In this document: in pieces, positions 42,094-51,609 of the stretch | Layout: every line of letters begins with the position of its first letter | Numbering within the stretch: position 1 is the first letter of the stretch | Assembly: GCA_910578455.1 (NCBI GenBank) | Contig: CAJTQA010000005.1 | Location: 36,389 to 100,388, forward strand | DNA: 64,000 nt | Direction of reading: 5' to 3' | DNA from: an uncultured Dorea sp. | GTDB lineage: Bacteria; Bacillota; Clostridia; Lachnospirales; Lachnospiraceae | Position numbers and translations under genes: made by a program | The notes under the pieces: generated by a model | The model's database searches: none | Seen by the model: the letters and a program-made list of their open reading frames with translations, nothing else | What the model was told of the DNA's origin: nothing

Positions 42094-44430
42094 ATGGAAA
42101 CACTATATTGGATCGGTGAATATGGAAAAGTTTTTTGCGGTTATATGTTTTTTATGTTTATCTGGCCTTCTGTAGTATTCAGCAGGTATTTAAGCCAAAA
42201 GGATAAGATATACCGTTTTAGTTTTTGCGTCCTTGTGCAGGTACTTATTGCAAATTCAGTCGTTCTGGGGCTGGGAGTTTTGCATATTCTGAACCGCTGG
42301 GTTGTTTTTTGCCTGTTTTACGGTATTTTTTTCGTAAATGTCGTGAAGAAAATTAATTTTCAATATCAGCAGGGGTCGTTCAATGAGGTTCTTTCGTCCG
42401 GTTACCGTATGATCATGGGAACCTCCGGCGTAAAATTGTTTTTATATAACAGGGCAAAAAAGCTCGGCGTATGGTTAAAGGGGATATTTCGGATATTCTG
42501 GAATGTCATCCGCCCGCATCTGCTGGAATATGCCGTCCTCCTTGCTATAGTCATATATGCGGTAATCTATTTTACTTACGGGGTATTTCAGGATTACAAT
42601 TATGGGTCCGGCGATATGTATGTGCATCATGAATGGATTGACGAACTATTGAGAGGCAATATTTTTTGCAAGGGCGTTTATCCGGAGGCGATGCATTGCT
42701 TTATCTACTGCCTGCATGCAATGTTCGGACTGAAAGTTTATAACTGCATGCTGTTTTTAGCGGGAATTCATATAACGGTTTTGCTTGTTTCTGTATATTG
42801 CTTTTTCAGAGAGGCTTTTGAGTGGAAATATACGCCGTTTTTTTTGCTGATCATGTTTTTGATGGTGGACCTGATGTGCATTCAGGAAGTATATGGGATG
42901 TCGAGGCTTCAGTGGACGCTCCCACAGGAATTTGGCTTATATACGCCGTTTCTATGCGCGCTATTTCTGCTGCGGTATCTGAAATCCCCCAGACGCTATC
43001 GGCTGAAAAAGAGGATTGAACGATATATCTGGAATGAGAACCTGTTTTTATTTATGCTGTCTTTGGCGGTGTCGGTTGCGATCCATTTTTACTGTACGAT
43101 CATGGCTTTCCTGCTGTGCGTGTCTTTTGCCGTATTTTTCTTAAAAAGGATATTAAGAATAGAAAGGCTTGTACCTCTGGCAGCGGCTGTTTTATGCGGC
43201 GTCCTTATCGCTGTAACTCCGATGGCGGCGGCGCTGGCATCGGGAATCCCGTTTGAGGGCTCTATTGGCTGGGCTCTGGGGGTTATGAACAATGAGGAGG
43301 CAGAGGACGGGATGATAGAGGGTATACAGGATCAGGGAAACACAAAGAAAGAGGCTGCACAGGAGGGCAAGTCAACTTTCCGTGAGAAGATGAAGGATAA
43401 CATTTCTATTTTATACTGGGGAGGGTACGCTACGCTGTACGGCGAGGACAGGGCGCGCTGGCTCATTGGCTCTACCGGCGCTGCCGTTATTTTGTGGACT
43501 GCCTGCCATATATTGAGAAGGGGATACCGCTTAGTTACTAAGAGGCGGCTGCGTAAAAGCCGCTTTAGCGGATATATGCCGATCGTTGCGGCCTCTGTTT
43601 TATTTATGATCGTATATGCGTCTCCTGGGTTTGGACTGCCTCAGCTGATAGCAGATTCACGGATCTGCACTACTGAACAGATGCTGCTGCTTGCCGTAAT
43701 GGCAATACCGGTGGATGTTTTATTTTTCATGATAAGCCGGCTCTGCATGGACTTCATTTTACAGATATTGTCTGTATTTACTGCCGCAGGCCTTTGCAGC
43801 TTTATCGTTATGTCGGGGAATTACCATGGATATTTATACTGTGAGCTGTCGCGCTACAATGCGGCAATAAAGGTGACGGATTCAATCATGAATAATTTTC
43901 CGAAATACAGTTATACGATAGTTTCAACTACGGATGAGCTGTATCATGTTTCCAATGATGGACGCCATGAAGAATTGCTGACATTTGTCCAGCAGGTAGA
44001 TAAGAAGGATTATAAGCTGCCTACAGAGTATGTGTTTCTGTATGTGGAAAAAAGGCCGATTGAATATGGGCAGAGCCATTACTTTTGCGGCCCGGCATGG
44101 CTGGCAGGGGAGAAATATGTGGATTTCTATTCGTTTTTCGCCAGCCGGTGCCCGCAGATTAATGCTTCAGAGATTTCAGAGGAAAAGGCGTTGAAAGATA
44201 TCGTATCGCATGAGCGGCCTTCGCTGCATTACGCAACTCCTGAAAGCCGCGCTGTTTTGGAATCGAAAGCATATCTCTGGTGCCAGAACTTCTCGAAATT
44301 ACATCCCTTCGAGATGAATGTTTACTACGAGGATGAAAATTTTGTCTGCTATTATTTCAGGCAGAATCCGTATGCCTTGTATGATCTGGCAATAGAAGAC
44401 TGGAACAGGACGGACGGAGTTCAATGGTAG
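42094..44430 (+). CDS. polytopic GT-C-like membrane glycosyltransferase
   Basis: 778 aa with about 12-14 membrane helices and a C-terminal outside domain of about 150 residues. A loop with YNYGSGDMYVHHEWIDELL after an early helix is like the acidic D-x-H loops of GT-C glycosyltransferases, which take sugars from polyprenyl phosphates. Family not otherwise recognised. It sits between the two DUF4832-type genes and overlaps the second by 7 bp, so the three may act together. Confidence 0.55.
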   Translation: METLYWIGEYGKVFCGYMFFMFIWPSVVFSRYLSQKDKIYRFSFCVLVQVLIANSVVLGLGVLHILNRWVVFCLFYGIFFVNVVKKINFQYQQGSFNEVLSSGYRMIMGTSGVKLFLYNRAKKLGVWLKGIFRIFWNVIRPHLLEYAVLLAIVIYAVIYFTYGVFQDYNYGSGDMYVHHEWIDELLRGNIFCKGVYPEAMHCFIYCLHAMFGLKVYNCMLFLAGIHITVLLVSVYCFFREAFEWKYTPFFLLIMFLMVDLMCIQEVYGMSRLQWTLPQEFGLYTPFLCALFLLRYLKSPRRYRLKKRIERYIWNENLFLFMLSLAVSVAIHFYCTIMAFLLCVSFAVFFLKRILRIERLVPLAAAVLCGVLIAVTPMAAALASGIPFEGSIGWALGVMNNEEAEDGMIEGIQDQGNTKKEAAQEGKSTFREKMKDNISILYWGGYATLYGEDRARWLIGSTGAAVILWTACHILRRGYRLVTKRRLRKSRFSGYMPIVAASVLFMIVYASPGFGLPQLIADSRICTTEQMLLLAVMAIPVDVLFFMISRLCMDFILQILSVFTAAGLCSFIVMSGNYHGYLYCELSRYNAAIKVTDSIMNNFPKYSYTIVSTTDELYHVSNDGRHEELLTFVQQVDKKDYKLPTEYVFLYVEKRPIEYGQSHYFCGPAWLAGEKYVDFYSFFASRCPQINASEISEEKALKDIVSHERPSLHYATPESRAVLESKAYLWCQNFSKLHPFEMNVYYEDENFVCYYFRQNPYALYDLAIEDWNRTDGVQW

Positions 44431-45845
44431 GGAAAAAAAAGAAAAAGATATTTATTATTGCGGTTATTTTATCAGCGGCAGCCGTGCTTTTCTTAAAAAG
44501 CATATATGTAAGAGTTGAAACGGAGAGCTTTCCATTTACTGAGTCTGCGCGTAAGCTGAGCAATCCGGACCGCGGATTTTATCACCTGTATACATTTCTG
44601 ATAACAGATGAGCAGGAAGATTATGGTAAGCTTATCAAAACCATCGTTCATGATGATGCCGATACGGAGATCATGATGGTTAAAATCTGCATACAGAGCT
44701 ACCGCGAAGGTGAGATCAGCGAGAAGGGGCTTAAGAATATTAAGAGTTTATTTGATGCGCTTAAAACTTTGGATAAACGCATCATATTGCGTTTTGTTTA
44801 TGATGACGAAGGCAAGGGAGAGCAAAATGAGCCGGAGAGCCTGGACATAATACTCAGACATATGAAACAGGTGGAATCTGTCCTTATGGAGCACAGCGGG
44901 CAGATCTTTATCCTGCAGGGCCTTTTTACTGGAAATTGGGGAGAAATGAACGGAACACGGTACGGTACGGCAGGGGATATGGAACGTCTGGCAAAACAGC
45001 TGGAAAGGGTAACGGATGAGTCTGTCTATCTGGCGGTCCGCACGCCGGCGCAGTGGCGGGGCATTGTACAATCTGATAATCCGGGTGAGGAGATCTTGTC
45101 GGGCTCCCACCTGGCGGCAAGGCTCAGCCTGTTTAACGATGGGCTGCTGGGAAACAGGAGCGACTACGGTACTTACAAGACGGATGACAGCAGCGGGTTC
45201 GACGTGCTCGGGCGGCGGAGCAGGGAGGAGGAGCTTGATTTCCAGAGGGAATTGTGCCGTTATGTGCCAAACGGGGGAGAAGTAATAAATGACAATCCGT
45301 ACAACGATTTTGAAAATGCAGTAAAAGGGCTTTCAGAAAGGCATATTACGTACCTTAATAAGGATTATGACCAGACGGTGCTGAAAAAGTGGGAGAAGGA
45401 GAAAGTGACAGAGGAAGGCTGTTTCAACGGCATGGACGGCTTTACCTATATTGACAGGCACTTGGGCTACCGCCTGCTTATTGCGGATGCTGATCTGGAA
45501 TATAGCCGAAAGAAGAGATGCGTATCTGTGGAAGTCTTATTAAAAAATGTTGGATTTGCTCCTTTATATGAGAAACCGAGGATCAATCTGGTATTGTATA
45601 ATGAAAAAAAGGGAGAGATATTGTCAAAGGAAATGTCCTGCGATATCAGAAACCTGGTGGGCGGGGAGGACGCACAGATGTGCCAGACGGCCTATGCTGA
45701 AGTTCCTGCCGGGGAACTTTCGAAGTCTGATTATACTGTTTATTTTTCAATAGAACATCAGGATACGGGAAGGCATATATTGCTGGCCAATGAACAGGAC
45801 GAAGAAGAGTACGGATACCGAATAGGTACGATTAAACGTTATTGA
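44424..45845 (+). CDS. DUF4874/DUF4832 TIM-barrel-like protein (copy 2), membrane-anchored
   Basis: 473 aa. A basic start (GKKKKKIF) and one membrane helix (IIAVILSAAAVLFLKSI) give a type II anchor, then SNPDRGFYHLYTF, TGNWGEMNGTRYG, RTPAQWRG, PNGGEVI and a beta-rich end, parallel to copy 1. The two copies are clear paralogues in the core (GNWGEMHGSR vs GNWGEMNGTR). Copy 2 would act on the outer side of the membrane, copy 1 inside. Confidence 0.75.
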   Translation: MVGKKKKKIFIIAVILSAAAVLFLKSIYVRVETESFPFTESARKLSNPDRGFYHLYTFLITDEQEDYGKLIKTIVHDDADTEIMMVKICIQSYREGEISEKGLKNIKSLFDALKTLDKRIILRFVYDDEGKGEQNEPESLDIILRHMKQVESVLMEHSGQIFILQGLFTGNWGEMNGTRYGTAGDMERLAKQLERVTDESVYLAVRTPAQWRGIVQSDNPGEEILSGSHLAARLSLFNDGLLGNRSDYGTYKTDDSSGFDVLGRRSREEELDFQRELCRYVPNGGEVINDNPYNDFENAVKGLSERHITYLNKDYDQTVLKKWEKEKVTEEGCFNGMDGFTYIDRHLGYRLLIADADLEYSRKKRCVSVEVLLKNVGFAPLYEKPRINLVLYNEKKGEILSKEMSCDIRNLVGGEDAQMCQTAYAEVPAGELSKSDYTVYFSIEHQDTGRHILLANEQDEEEYGYRIGTIKRY

Positions 45846-45889
45846 TGATTTTCGGATGCGGATGGTTCTGCAGTGCGGAGGACTTGGCA

Positions 45890-46960
45890 ATGGATGTATT
45901 AGTTTCAGTTATCATACCGGCTTATCAGCAGGAAAAATGGATTGGGCGCTGTCTGCGGAGCGTATTGGCGTCCTCTTACCGGAATCTTGAGATTGTAGTA
46001 GTAAATGATGAATCCACTGATAAAACAGAGGAGGTTGTCAAAAAGTATATAGAAAAGACAAATGCAGGCGGAGGCCCCGGACTGAAATTAATCAATATAC
46101 CTCATGGGGGACCGTCACGTGCCCGGAATGCGGGGCTTCGGGAGGCAAGGGGGCAGTTTATCGGCTTTCTGGACGCAGACGATATGATGGGCGCACAGAT
46201 GATAGGTAGGTTAGCAAAAAGCCTTCTGAGAGGGAATGATTTGGCAGCCTGCGGCCGGCAGATCTGCGATGAAAATGGAGCGCCGGGCCGCTTTCAGTAT
46301 CCGCTGCGGGCGAAACGCAGGCGGTGCCCTGGCCCCGCGCTGGAATTAGTGATGTGGGAGCAGATATTGATGAGCATTGCCCCGATCTTATTCCGCAGGG
46401 AAATCATTTTGGACGAAGATGGGAATTTGCTGGTGGAATTCCCGGAAGAGATTCATGAGTTTGAAGATTTTGTGTTTGTATGCAGATATATCAGCCGATG
46501 CAAGGGATCTTTGGAAGTGATTCCGTTTTACGGCACGATGTATTGCAAGCGTGCGGGGAGCCTGACGGCAAAGGCGCGTACAGTTGAAGAACTCAGATAT
46601 GCGATGCGGCTGATTTTGGATATCGGCGAGCGCGCCGGGGGAGGAAAATTGACTGCACATAAGCTTCAATACGCATTCCGGTTTATGGCATTCTGGTATA
46701 AAGAGGCGCTGCGGTGCGGGAAAAAAGACTTTTCGCCGGGCTGTGAGAGCTGGAAAGTGTGTATGGAGGAATTGGAGCGTTATGCGGGAGTTTTTATGTC
46801 CGCCGGGAATGTTCCCTGCTATCAGAAACTTGCAATGCATATTGTCAGGAAACACGGGGAGGCAGGAAGAATCCTGATAAAAGCCGCCGGGAAGCTTTGG
46901 CTTGTCAGGATGGCGTTTGGAATGAGGGCAAAGCAGGACGATGGCGCAGGCTCCAAATAA
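45890..46960 (+). CDS. family 2 glycosyltransferase
   Basis: ATG at 45890 with GGAGG (45877-45881). 356 aa: VSVIIPAYQQEKWIGRCLRSVLASSY, VVVNDESTDKTEEVV, and FLDADDMMG give the GT-A fold and DxD. The rest carries a basic, cysteine-containing region (QYPLRAKRRRCPGPALE) and a helical C-terminus. Donor unknown. Confidence 0.85.
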   Translation: MDVLVSVIIPAYQQEKWIGRCLRSVLASSYRNLEIVVVNDESTDKTEEVVKKYIEKTNAGGGPGLKLINIPHGGPSRARNAGLREARGQFIGFLDADDMMGAQMIGRLAKSLLRGNDLAACGRQICDENGAPGRFQYPLRAKRRRCPGPALELVMWEQILMSIAPILFRREIILDEDGNLLVEFPEEIHEFEDFVFVCRYISRCKGSLEVIPFYGTMYCKRAGSLTAKARTVEELRYAMRLILDIGERAGGGKLTAHKLQYAFRFMAFWYKEALRCGKKDFSPGCESWKVCMEELERYAGVFMSAGNVPCYQKLAMHIVRKHGEAGRILIKAAGKLWLVRMAFGMRAKQDDGAGSK

Positions 46961-46980
46961 TAATCTGGGAGGTTAAGCAG

Positions 46981-48015
46981 ATGGGGGATTTGATATCGGT
47001 AATTGTTCCGGTCTATAATTCTGAGCAATATTTGAGCAGCTGCATAGAATCGGTGTTAAAGCAGACTTACTCTTCATTTGAAGTGATCCTGATTGAGGAC
47101 GGTTCCGAAGACAGCAGTCCGGATATCTGTGAAATGCTATGTCAAAAAGATAAAAGAATCCGGCTTGTCAGGCAGGAGCACAGTGGAGTTTCTGCCGCTA
47201 GAAACCTTGGGATAGAAGTGTCGCAGGGGAAATATCTGTTTTTCCTGGACAGTGACGACCTGATCCATCCGCAGCTTTTGGAGGCGCTTTATCAATTGCA
47301 GGAAGAAAACCATACAGCGATAGCGTCGGAAGGCCTATATTATAGCAGAGATGAGGACCAAAGGAAAACCATAGCCTGGAAAACTATAGCCGGGTGTACG
47401 CCAAAAAGGCTTTATCTGGATAATAGAACGGCGTTAAAGTATATTAACAAAGTATCAGTTTGTGCAATCGGCGGGAAGATGATCGCCCGCAGTGCAATAA
47501 AGTCTGTCCGCTTTGACGGAAATCTGAGCCATGATGAGGATAAGCTGTTTATTTACCGTTTGCTGGTGAAGGGGGCGGACGTATCTTTACTGTGCCGTAA
47601 TTGGTATTTTTACCGAAGGCATGCAGCCGGCGCAAGCAAAAATTTTTCCGAGGAGACATGCCGGATTAGATATAAGGTGGAGCGGTATATTTGCGATTGT
47701 GAGATAAAAAGCGGAAGAAAGGAAAATGCAGCATACAGGGAATGGAATATTGCCGTTATGCTCACCGAATGGTATGCGGCGGGAAGAAAAAACCACGATT
47801 CTAAGCTTATGAAGTACAGTAAAGACCTGGCAGGAAAAGAAAGAAAGCGGAAGGTTTTCTGCCGGTTAAATTGGTGGATGAAATTATATTTTTATTTGAC
47901 TTTTTATTGCTATCCGCTTTCAATAGCAAGCGTCACAGTGTCGAAATATATACGGATATCATTAAAGTTTATTGAAAGCAAATGCAGGATGGATGAGAAA
48001 GAAGGATGGAGTTGA
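46981..48015 (+). CDS. family 2 glycosyltransferase
   Basis: ATG at 46981 with GGGAGG upstream; an in-frame upstream start overlaps the previous gene and is not used. 344 aa: VIVPVYNSEQYLSSCIESVLKQTYSSFEVILIEDG, SQGKYLFFLDSDDLIHPQLLEALYQ give the GT2 motifs. It has a C-terminal amphipathic segment (YLTFYCYPLSIASVTVSKYIRISL). The end overlaps the ABC exporter start by 10 bp. Confidence 0.87.
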   Translation: MGDLISVIVPVYNSEQYLSSCIESVLKQTYSSFEVILIEDGSEDSSPDICEMLCQKDKRIRLVRQEHSGVSAARNLGIEVSQGKYLFFLDSDDLIHPQLLEALYQLQEENHTAIASEGLYYSRDEDQRKTIAWKTIAGCTPKRLYLDNRTALKYINKVSVCAIGGKMIARSAIKSVRFDGNLSHDEDKLFIYRLLVKGADVSLLCRNWYFYRRHAAGASKNFSEETCRIRYKVERYICDCEIKSGRKENAAYREWNIAVMLTEWYAAGRKNHDSKLMKYSKDLAGKERKRKVFCRLNWWMKLYFYLTFYCYPLSIASVTVSKYIRISLKFIESKCRMDEKEGWS

Positions 48016-49706
48016 CACAATTATTCAAATACATGGCAGGCTTTTTGGAAGAAGAGGAGCAGAAGAACTGGAAATGGTTTGCAGGCTTGGGATGTATCCG
48101 GGCTGTTATTGATGTCTTCAGTTTTTATGTGACGGTTTATTTTATAAGCATGATTTCAGGGGATAAAGTGCTGGCAGGAGGACTTCGGGCCCTGGTGATA
48201 TTGCTTATGTTTTTGTCAGAAGTTATCATTGAATTGTACCGGTGCAGGTTTTCCAACCATTTTTTATACTATGGCACGCAGCAGCTCTCGATGAAAGTTT
48301 TTGAACTATTTGCAAAAGAAGATTTAAAGCAGCATGAACAGAAAAGTGTAATGCAGGCGCTGGAAATTGTACGCAGCGACACGATGAAGAGTATGAATAT
48401 TATGTTGACGTGTGTAGGACTAGGGGTTAATTTTTTCACCATGGCCGGATATGCGGTCATACTGATAATCATATCAAAGTGGTTTGGGATCATTACAAGT
48501 GTTATTTTTTTGGTGCTCATCGCTGCCGTGACTTTCCTGTACCGTGCTCAAATGAAAATGTACGGTGAAAAATGCAGAAAATATGAGATCAGGGCCAATG
48601 CCCAGATTACTCTTGAATATGGTATTTTTGAAGAGATGAAGATCGGCGGATATACAGCTCCTGTCCTGGAAAAATATTATGATGCAAGCATGGCGTTTAC
48701 TCAGGCGCAAAGCAAGTATAATTTTAAAAATGATGTTATTGCAGTATTTATGAATCTCTGGTCAAAAGCAATCATGCTTATTATTTTTGTGTCGCTGTTT
48801 TTATGGGGAATCGAGCTGTCCAACTTTATCCCGGTCACGGTATATGTTTCGGCATTGAGCAGGATGACGACGCTGTCATACAGTATCGTGGGAGGAATGA
48901 ACAGCATAGAATTCTCCAGAAAGCCGTATAGAGTGCTGAAGGACTGCCTTGACCGGTATGTGGAATTAAAAAAGGAGGAAGAGCGGCTTGCGGGCATCAG
49001 GCAAAAGAAAGTGACCTTAAAAGAGGGGATGCATGTAAGAAACCTTACATTCGGATATGACGGACGGGAGAATCTGTTTGAAGATGTATCTCTAGAAATC
49101 CCGGCAGGATCATCTGTTGCGGTCATAGGAACGTCTGGGGCGGGAAAAACGACATTTCTCAGTCTGGTCTTAGGATTGCTAAAACCGCAGGCGGGGGCGG
49201 TCTTGTATGATGATTATGATATCGTCGCGCAGGCTGACGCGGAAGGCGTGTGCAGAGCAAATATTGGGGATATTGTCAGCTATATACCCCAGGTTGTGTA
49301 TATGAACGGAGAGACGGTCCGCAATAACGTGGCGCTTTTGTCCAATCAGGCGGAGATTGATGAAGAAAGGGTAGCAGAATGCTTAAAATGCGCGCAGATA
49401 TGGGAAGACGTTGCAAAGATGCCGGAGGGGATGCATACTTTGATCGGTGAGAACGGAACGGCTATATCAGGGGGGCAGCGCCAGCGGATAGCATTGGCGA
49501 GGGCACTATATAAAAAGTTTGAGCTTCTGATCATGGATGAGGCGACTGCGGCGCTGGACATGGAGACTGAAAAGGCAGTGATGGATGGGATCCGGCAGGT
49601 GAGGGAAGACAAGACGCTGCTGATCGTAACGCATCATATGAGCCTGGCGAAGGAATGCGACATCGTATATAAAATACAAGACCGGAAACTGGTTCGGATC
49701 AGATAA
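48006..49706 (+). CDS. ABC exporter with fused permease and ATPase
   Basis: 566 aa: six membrane helices in residues 1-320, then an ATPase with Walker A GTSGAGKTT, Q-loop region IVSYIPQVVYMNGETVRNN, signature ISGGQRQR, Walker B LLIMDEATAALD and switch VTHH. It resembles polysaccharide or lipid exporters of the MsbA/lipid-linked oligosaccharide type. The H-loop here is THH, followed by the MSLA segment. It begins within the end of the preceding GT2 gene. It could flip a lipid-linked repeat unit made by the neighbouring glycosyltransferases. Confidence 0.87.
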   Translation: MELTQLFKYMAGFLEEEEQKNWKWFAGLGCIRAVIDVFSFYVTVYFISMISGDKVLAGGLRALVILLMFLSEVIIELYRCRFSNHFLYYGTQQLSMKVFELFAKEDLKQHEQKSVMQALEIVRSDTMKSMNIMLTCVGLGVNFFTMAGYAVILIIISKWFGIITSVIFLVLIAAVTFLYRAQMKMYGEKCRKYEIRANAQITLEYGIFEEMKIGGYTAPVLEKYYDASMAFTQAQSKYNFKNDVIAVFMNLWSKAIMLIIFVSLFLWGIELSNFIPVTVYVSALSRMTTLSYSIVGGMNSIEFSRKPYRVLKDCLDRYVELKKEEERLAGIRQKKVTLKEGMHVRNLTFGYDGRENLFEDVSLEIPAGSSVAVIGTSGAGKTTFLSLVLGLLKPQAGAVLYDDYDIVAQADAEGVCRANIGDIVSYIPQVVYMNGETVRNNVALLSNQAEIDEERVAECLKCAQIWEDVAKMPEGMHTLIGENGTAISGGQRQRIALARALYKKFELLIMDEATAALDMETEKAVMDGIRQVREDKTLLIVTHHMSLAKECDIVYKIQDRKLVRIR

Positions 49707-49765
49707 GGAAAAGTATAAGAGGATCCGGCCGGCTCAGGCGTATGCGAAAGGAGGCAGAAAGGTAT

Positions 49766-50884
49766 ATGACCGGAATACTGACATTTCATTGGGCGGACGA
49801 CTATGGAGCTATGCTGCAGGCATATGCGCTTAAAACTTATTTGGAAGGACTTGACGGAGAAAGGGTAGAAGTAATCCCCTATGCACCGGTCAGAATGGAA
49901 GGAAGATACCGTCTGTTTCCGATCACGGCGGCTGAAAGAGACAAAAAGACCATATATTTTTTTGGAGTGTGGGAATTTGCAAGAAATATGTCGCATCTGC
50001 CTGCATATTTGAAAAGAAGAAAGAATATGCGTAATTTCCGGTGCCGGTACCTGACCGCTGAACCGGCGGTGAGGTCGGCGGGAAAAATTTCCCTGAAAAA
50101 GTACGCTTACGTTTTTGTGGGGAGCGACCAAGTATGGAATCCGGAGATAACCGTCGGGCTGGATCAGGCGTATATCGGAAATATAAAAGAAAAAGGAAAG
50201 TGCAGGCTGGCCGCGTACGGAGCCAGCTTTGGAAAAGATTCGCTGCCTGAAAAATATCATGCAGACTTTGAGAAAGCAGTCAAACAGAATTTTTCGGGAA
50301 TATCGATGCGGGAAAAAAGTGCGGTACCTTTTGTAAAAAACTTTTTTCAGGGGAATGTCACAGATGTTTTGGACCCTACACTGCTGCTCAAAGCGAAAGA
50401 ATGGGAAAAGATAGGGAAAGCACCCCGGCATGAACACTATATTTTATTTGTTTATACCGAGTATAATGCGCTGATGATCCAATATTTACATGATCTTTCG
50501 GTAAAGCTGAAAAAAAAGGTCATTCAGGTGTCCATGCCGTGGCTGGGCCAGAGGGAGGGCTGGATAAATCTTGAAATAAAGGGAGGGCCTTCGGAGTTTG
50601 TCGGCTTTTTCCAAAAGGCGGATTATGTTGTGACCAATTCATTCCACGGAATGGTGTTTTCCATTCTGATGGAGAAGAAATTTTTAGTATTCGGGCACAG
50701 CAATAAAAATGCACGGATGGAAAACTTTCTGGAAAAGATAGATTTGAAATCCCGGCTCGTAGAAAAGGGAAGAATGCCTGCAGAGGAGGAGATGCTGCGG
50801 GAGATAGACTGGGGCCGGGCCGGGGAGCTTATCGAAAAAGAGCGGAGACATTCGATGGACTATATAAAAAGCATGCTGGCTTGA
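49766..50884 (+). CDS. polysaccharide pyruvyl transferase family protein
   Basis: ATG at 49766 preceded by AAAGGAGG; the in-frame ATG at 49742 overlaps this site. 372 aa: TFHWADDYGAMLQAYALKTYL, VFVGSDQVWNPEI, YGASFGKDSL, and the C-terminal VTNSFHGMVFSILMEKKFLVFG are CsaB/pyruvyltransferase landmarks (PF04230). It adds a ketal pyruvate to sugars from phosphoenolpyruvate. It neighbours an F420-dehydrogenase-like Fe-S gene, a pairing often seen in bacterial polysaccharide clusters. Confidence 0.88.
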   Translation: MTGILTFHWADDYGAMLQAYALKTYLEGLDGERVEVIPYAPVRMEGRYRLFPITAAERDKKTIYFFGVWEFARNMSHLPAYLKRRKNMRNFRCRYLTAEPAVRSAGKISLKKYAYVFVGSDQVWNPEITVGLDQAYIGNIKEKGKCRLAAYGASFGKDSLPEKYHADFEKAVKQNFSGISMREKSAVPFVKNFFQGNVTDVLDPTLLLKAKEWEKIGKAPRHEHYILFVYTEYNALMIQYLHDLSVKLKKKVIQVSMPWLGQREGWINLEIKGGPSEFVGFFQKADYVVTNSFHGMVFSILMEKKFLVFGHSNKNARMENFLEKIDLKSRLVEKGRMPAEEEMLREIDWGRAGELIEKERRHSMDYIKSMLA

Positions 50885-50935
50885 TTTATGCTGTAAAGCG
50901 CTTGAAGGATGGAGAAAATGCGGGAGGCAGCGGAA

Positions 50936-51577
50936 ATGGTTAAGAGGCTTTTACGGAGCCTGATCGTAACAATAAAGGATCAGGAGCAGATTTTATATAA
51001 AAAGAGGAAAAGGAAGAGGCTGGATAATCTGAATTTTTCGATTATTGCATCTAACTGCGTCGGAACAATCATTTATCACGATCTGGATCTTCCGTTTCTT
51101 TCTCCCACCATTAACCTGACGATCGAAATGGATGATTTTATCAGATTTGCAGAGAACCTGAAATGGTATATGGAGCAGGAGATCGTGGAGTTAAAAGGGG
51201 AAAAAGGATGCCCCGCAGGCATGTTGGGAGATGTAAAAATAAATTTTGTGCATTATGATACATTTGAAGAGGGCGTTCGGAAGTGGGAAGAGAGAAAAGA
51301 AAGGATAAATTGGGATAATCTGCTGCTGATCGGCTCGGAACGGGATGGGTGCTCTTATGAGACATTAGAGCGTTTTGACAGACTGCCATATGAGAATAAG
51401 GTCATACTGACCCGCGTCAGGTATCCGGAGATTTCATCAGCATACTGCATAGAAGGTTTCGAGGCAAAAGAAGAACTGGGAATGGTACTGAACTATAAAA
51501 AGCAGTTTTTCAGGCGGCGGTATCTGGATGATTTTGATTATGTGGCATTTATAAATTCATCTGTTCAGAAACTATAA
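50936..51577 (+). CDS. DUF1919 exopolysaccharide-biosynthesis protein
   Basis: The start at 50936 is preceded by GGGAGG (50921-50926); starts at 50909 and 50918 are also possible. 213 aa (222 from 50909). NFSIIASNCVGTIIYHDLDLPFLSPTIN, WDNLLLIGSERDGCSYETLERF, and KVILTR are hallmarks of DUF1919 proteins, which occur in capsule and exopolysaccharide clusters. The fold is glycosyltransferase-like; activity unknown. Confidence 0.8.
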   Translation: MVKRLLRSLIVTIKDQEQILYKKRKRKRLDNLNFSIIASNCVGTIIYHDLDLPFLSPTINLTIEMDDFIRFAENLKWYMEQEIVELKGEKGCPAGMLGDVKINFVHYDTFEEGVRKWEERKERINWDNLLLIGSERDGCSYETLERFDRLPYENKVILTRVRYPEISSAYCIEGFEAKEELGMVLNYKKQFFRRRYLDDFDYVAFINSSVQKL

Positions 51578-51609
51578 GAGATACATGCAAAAAGATGCGG
51601 GAGTATGTG

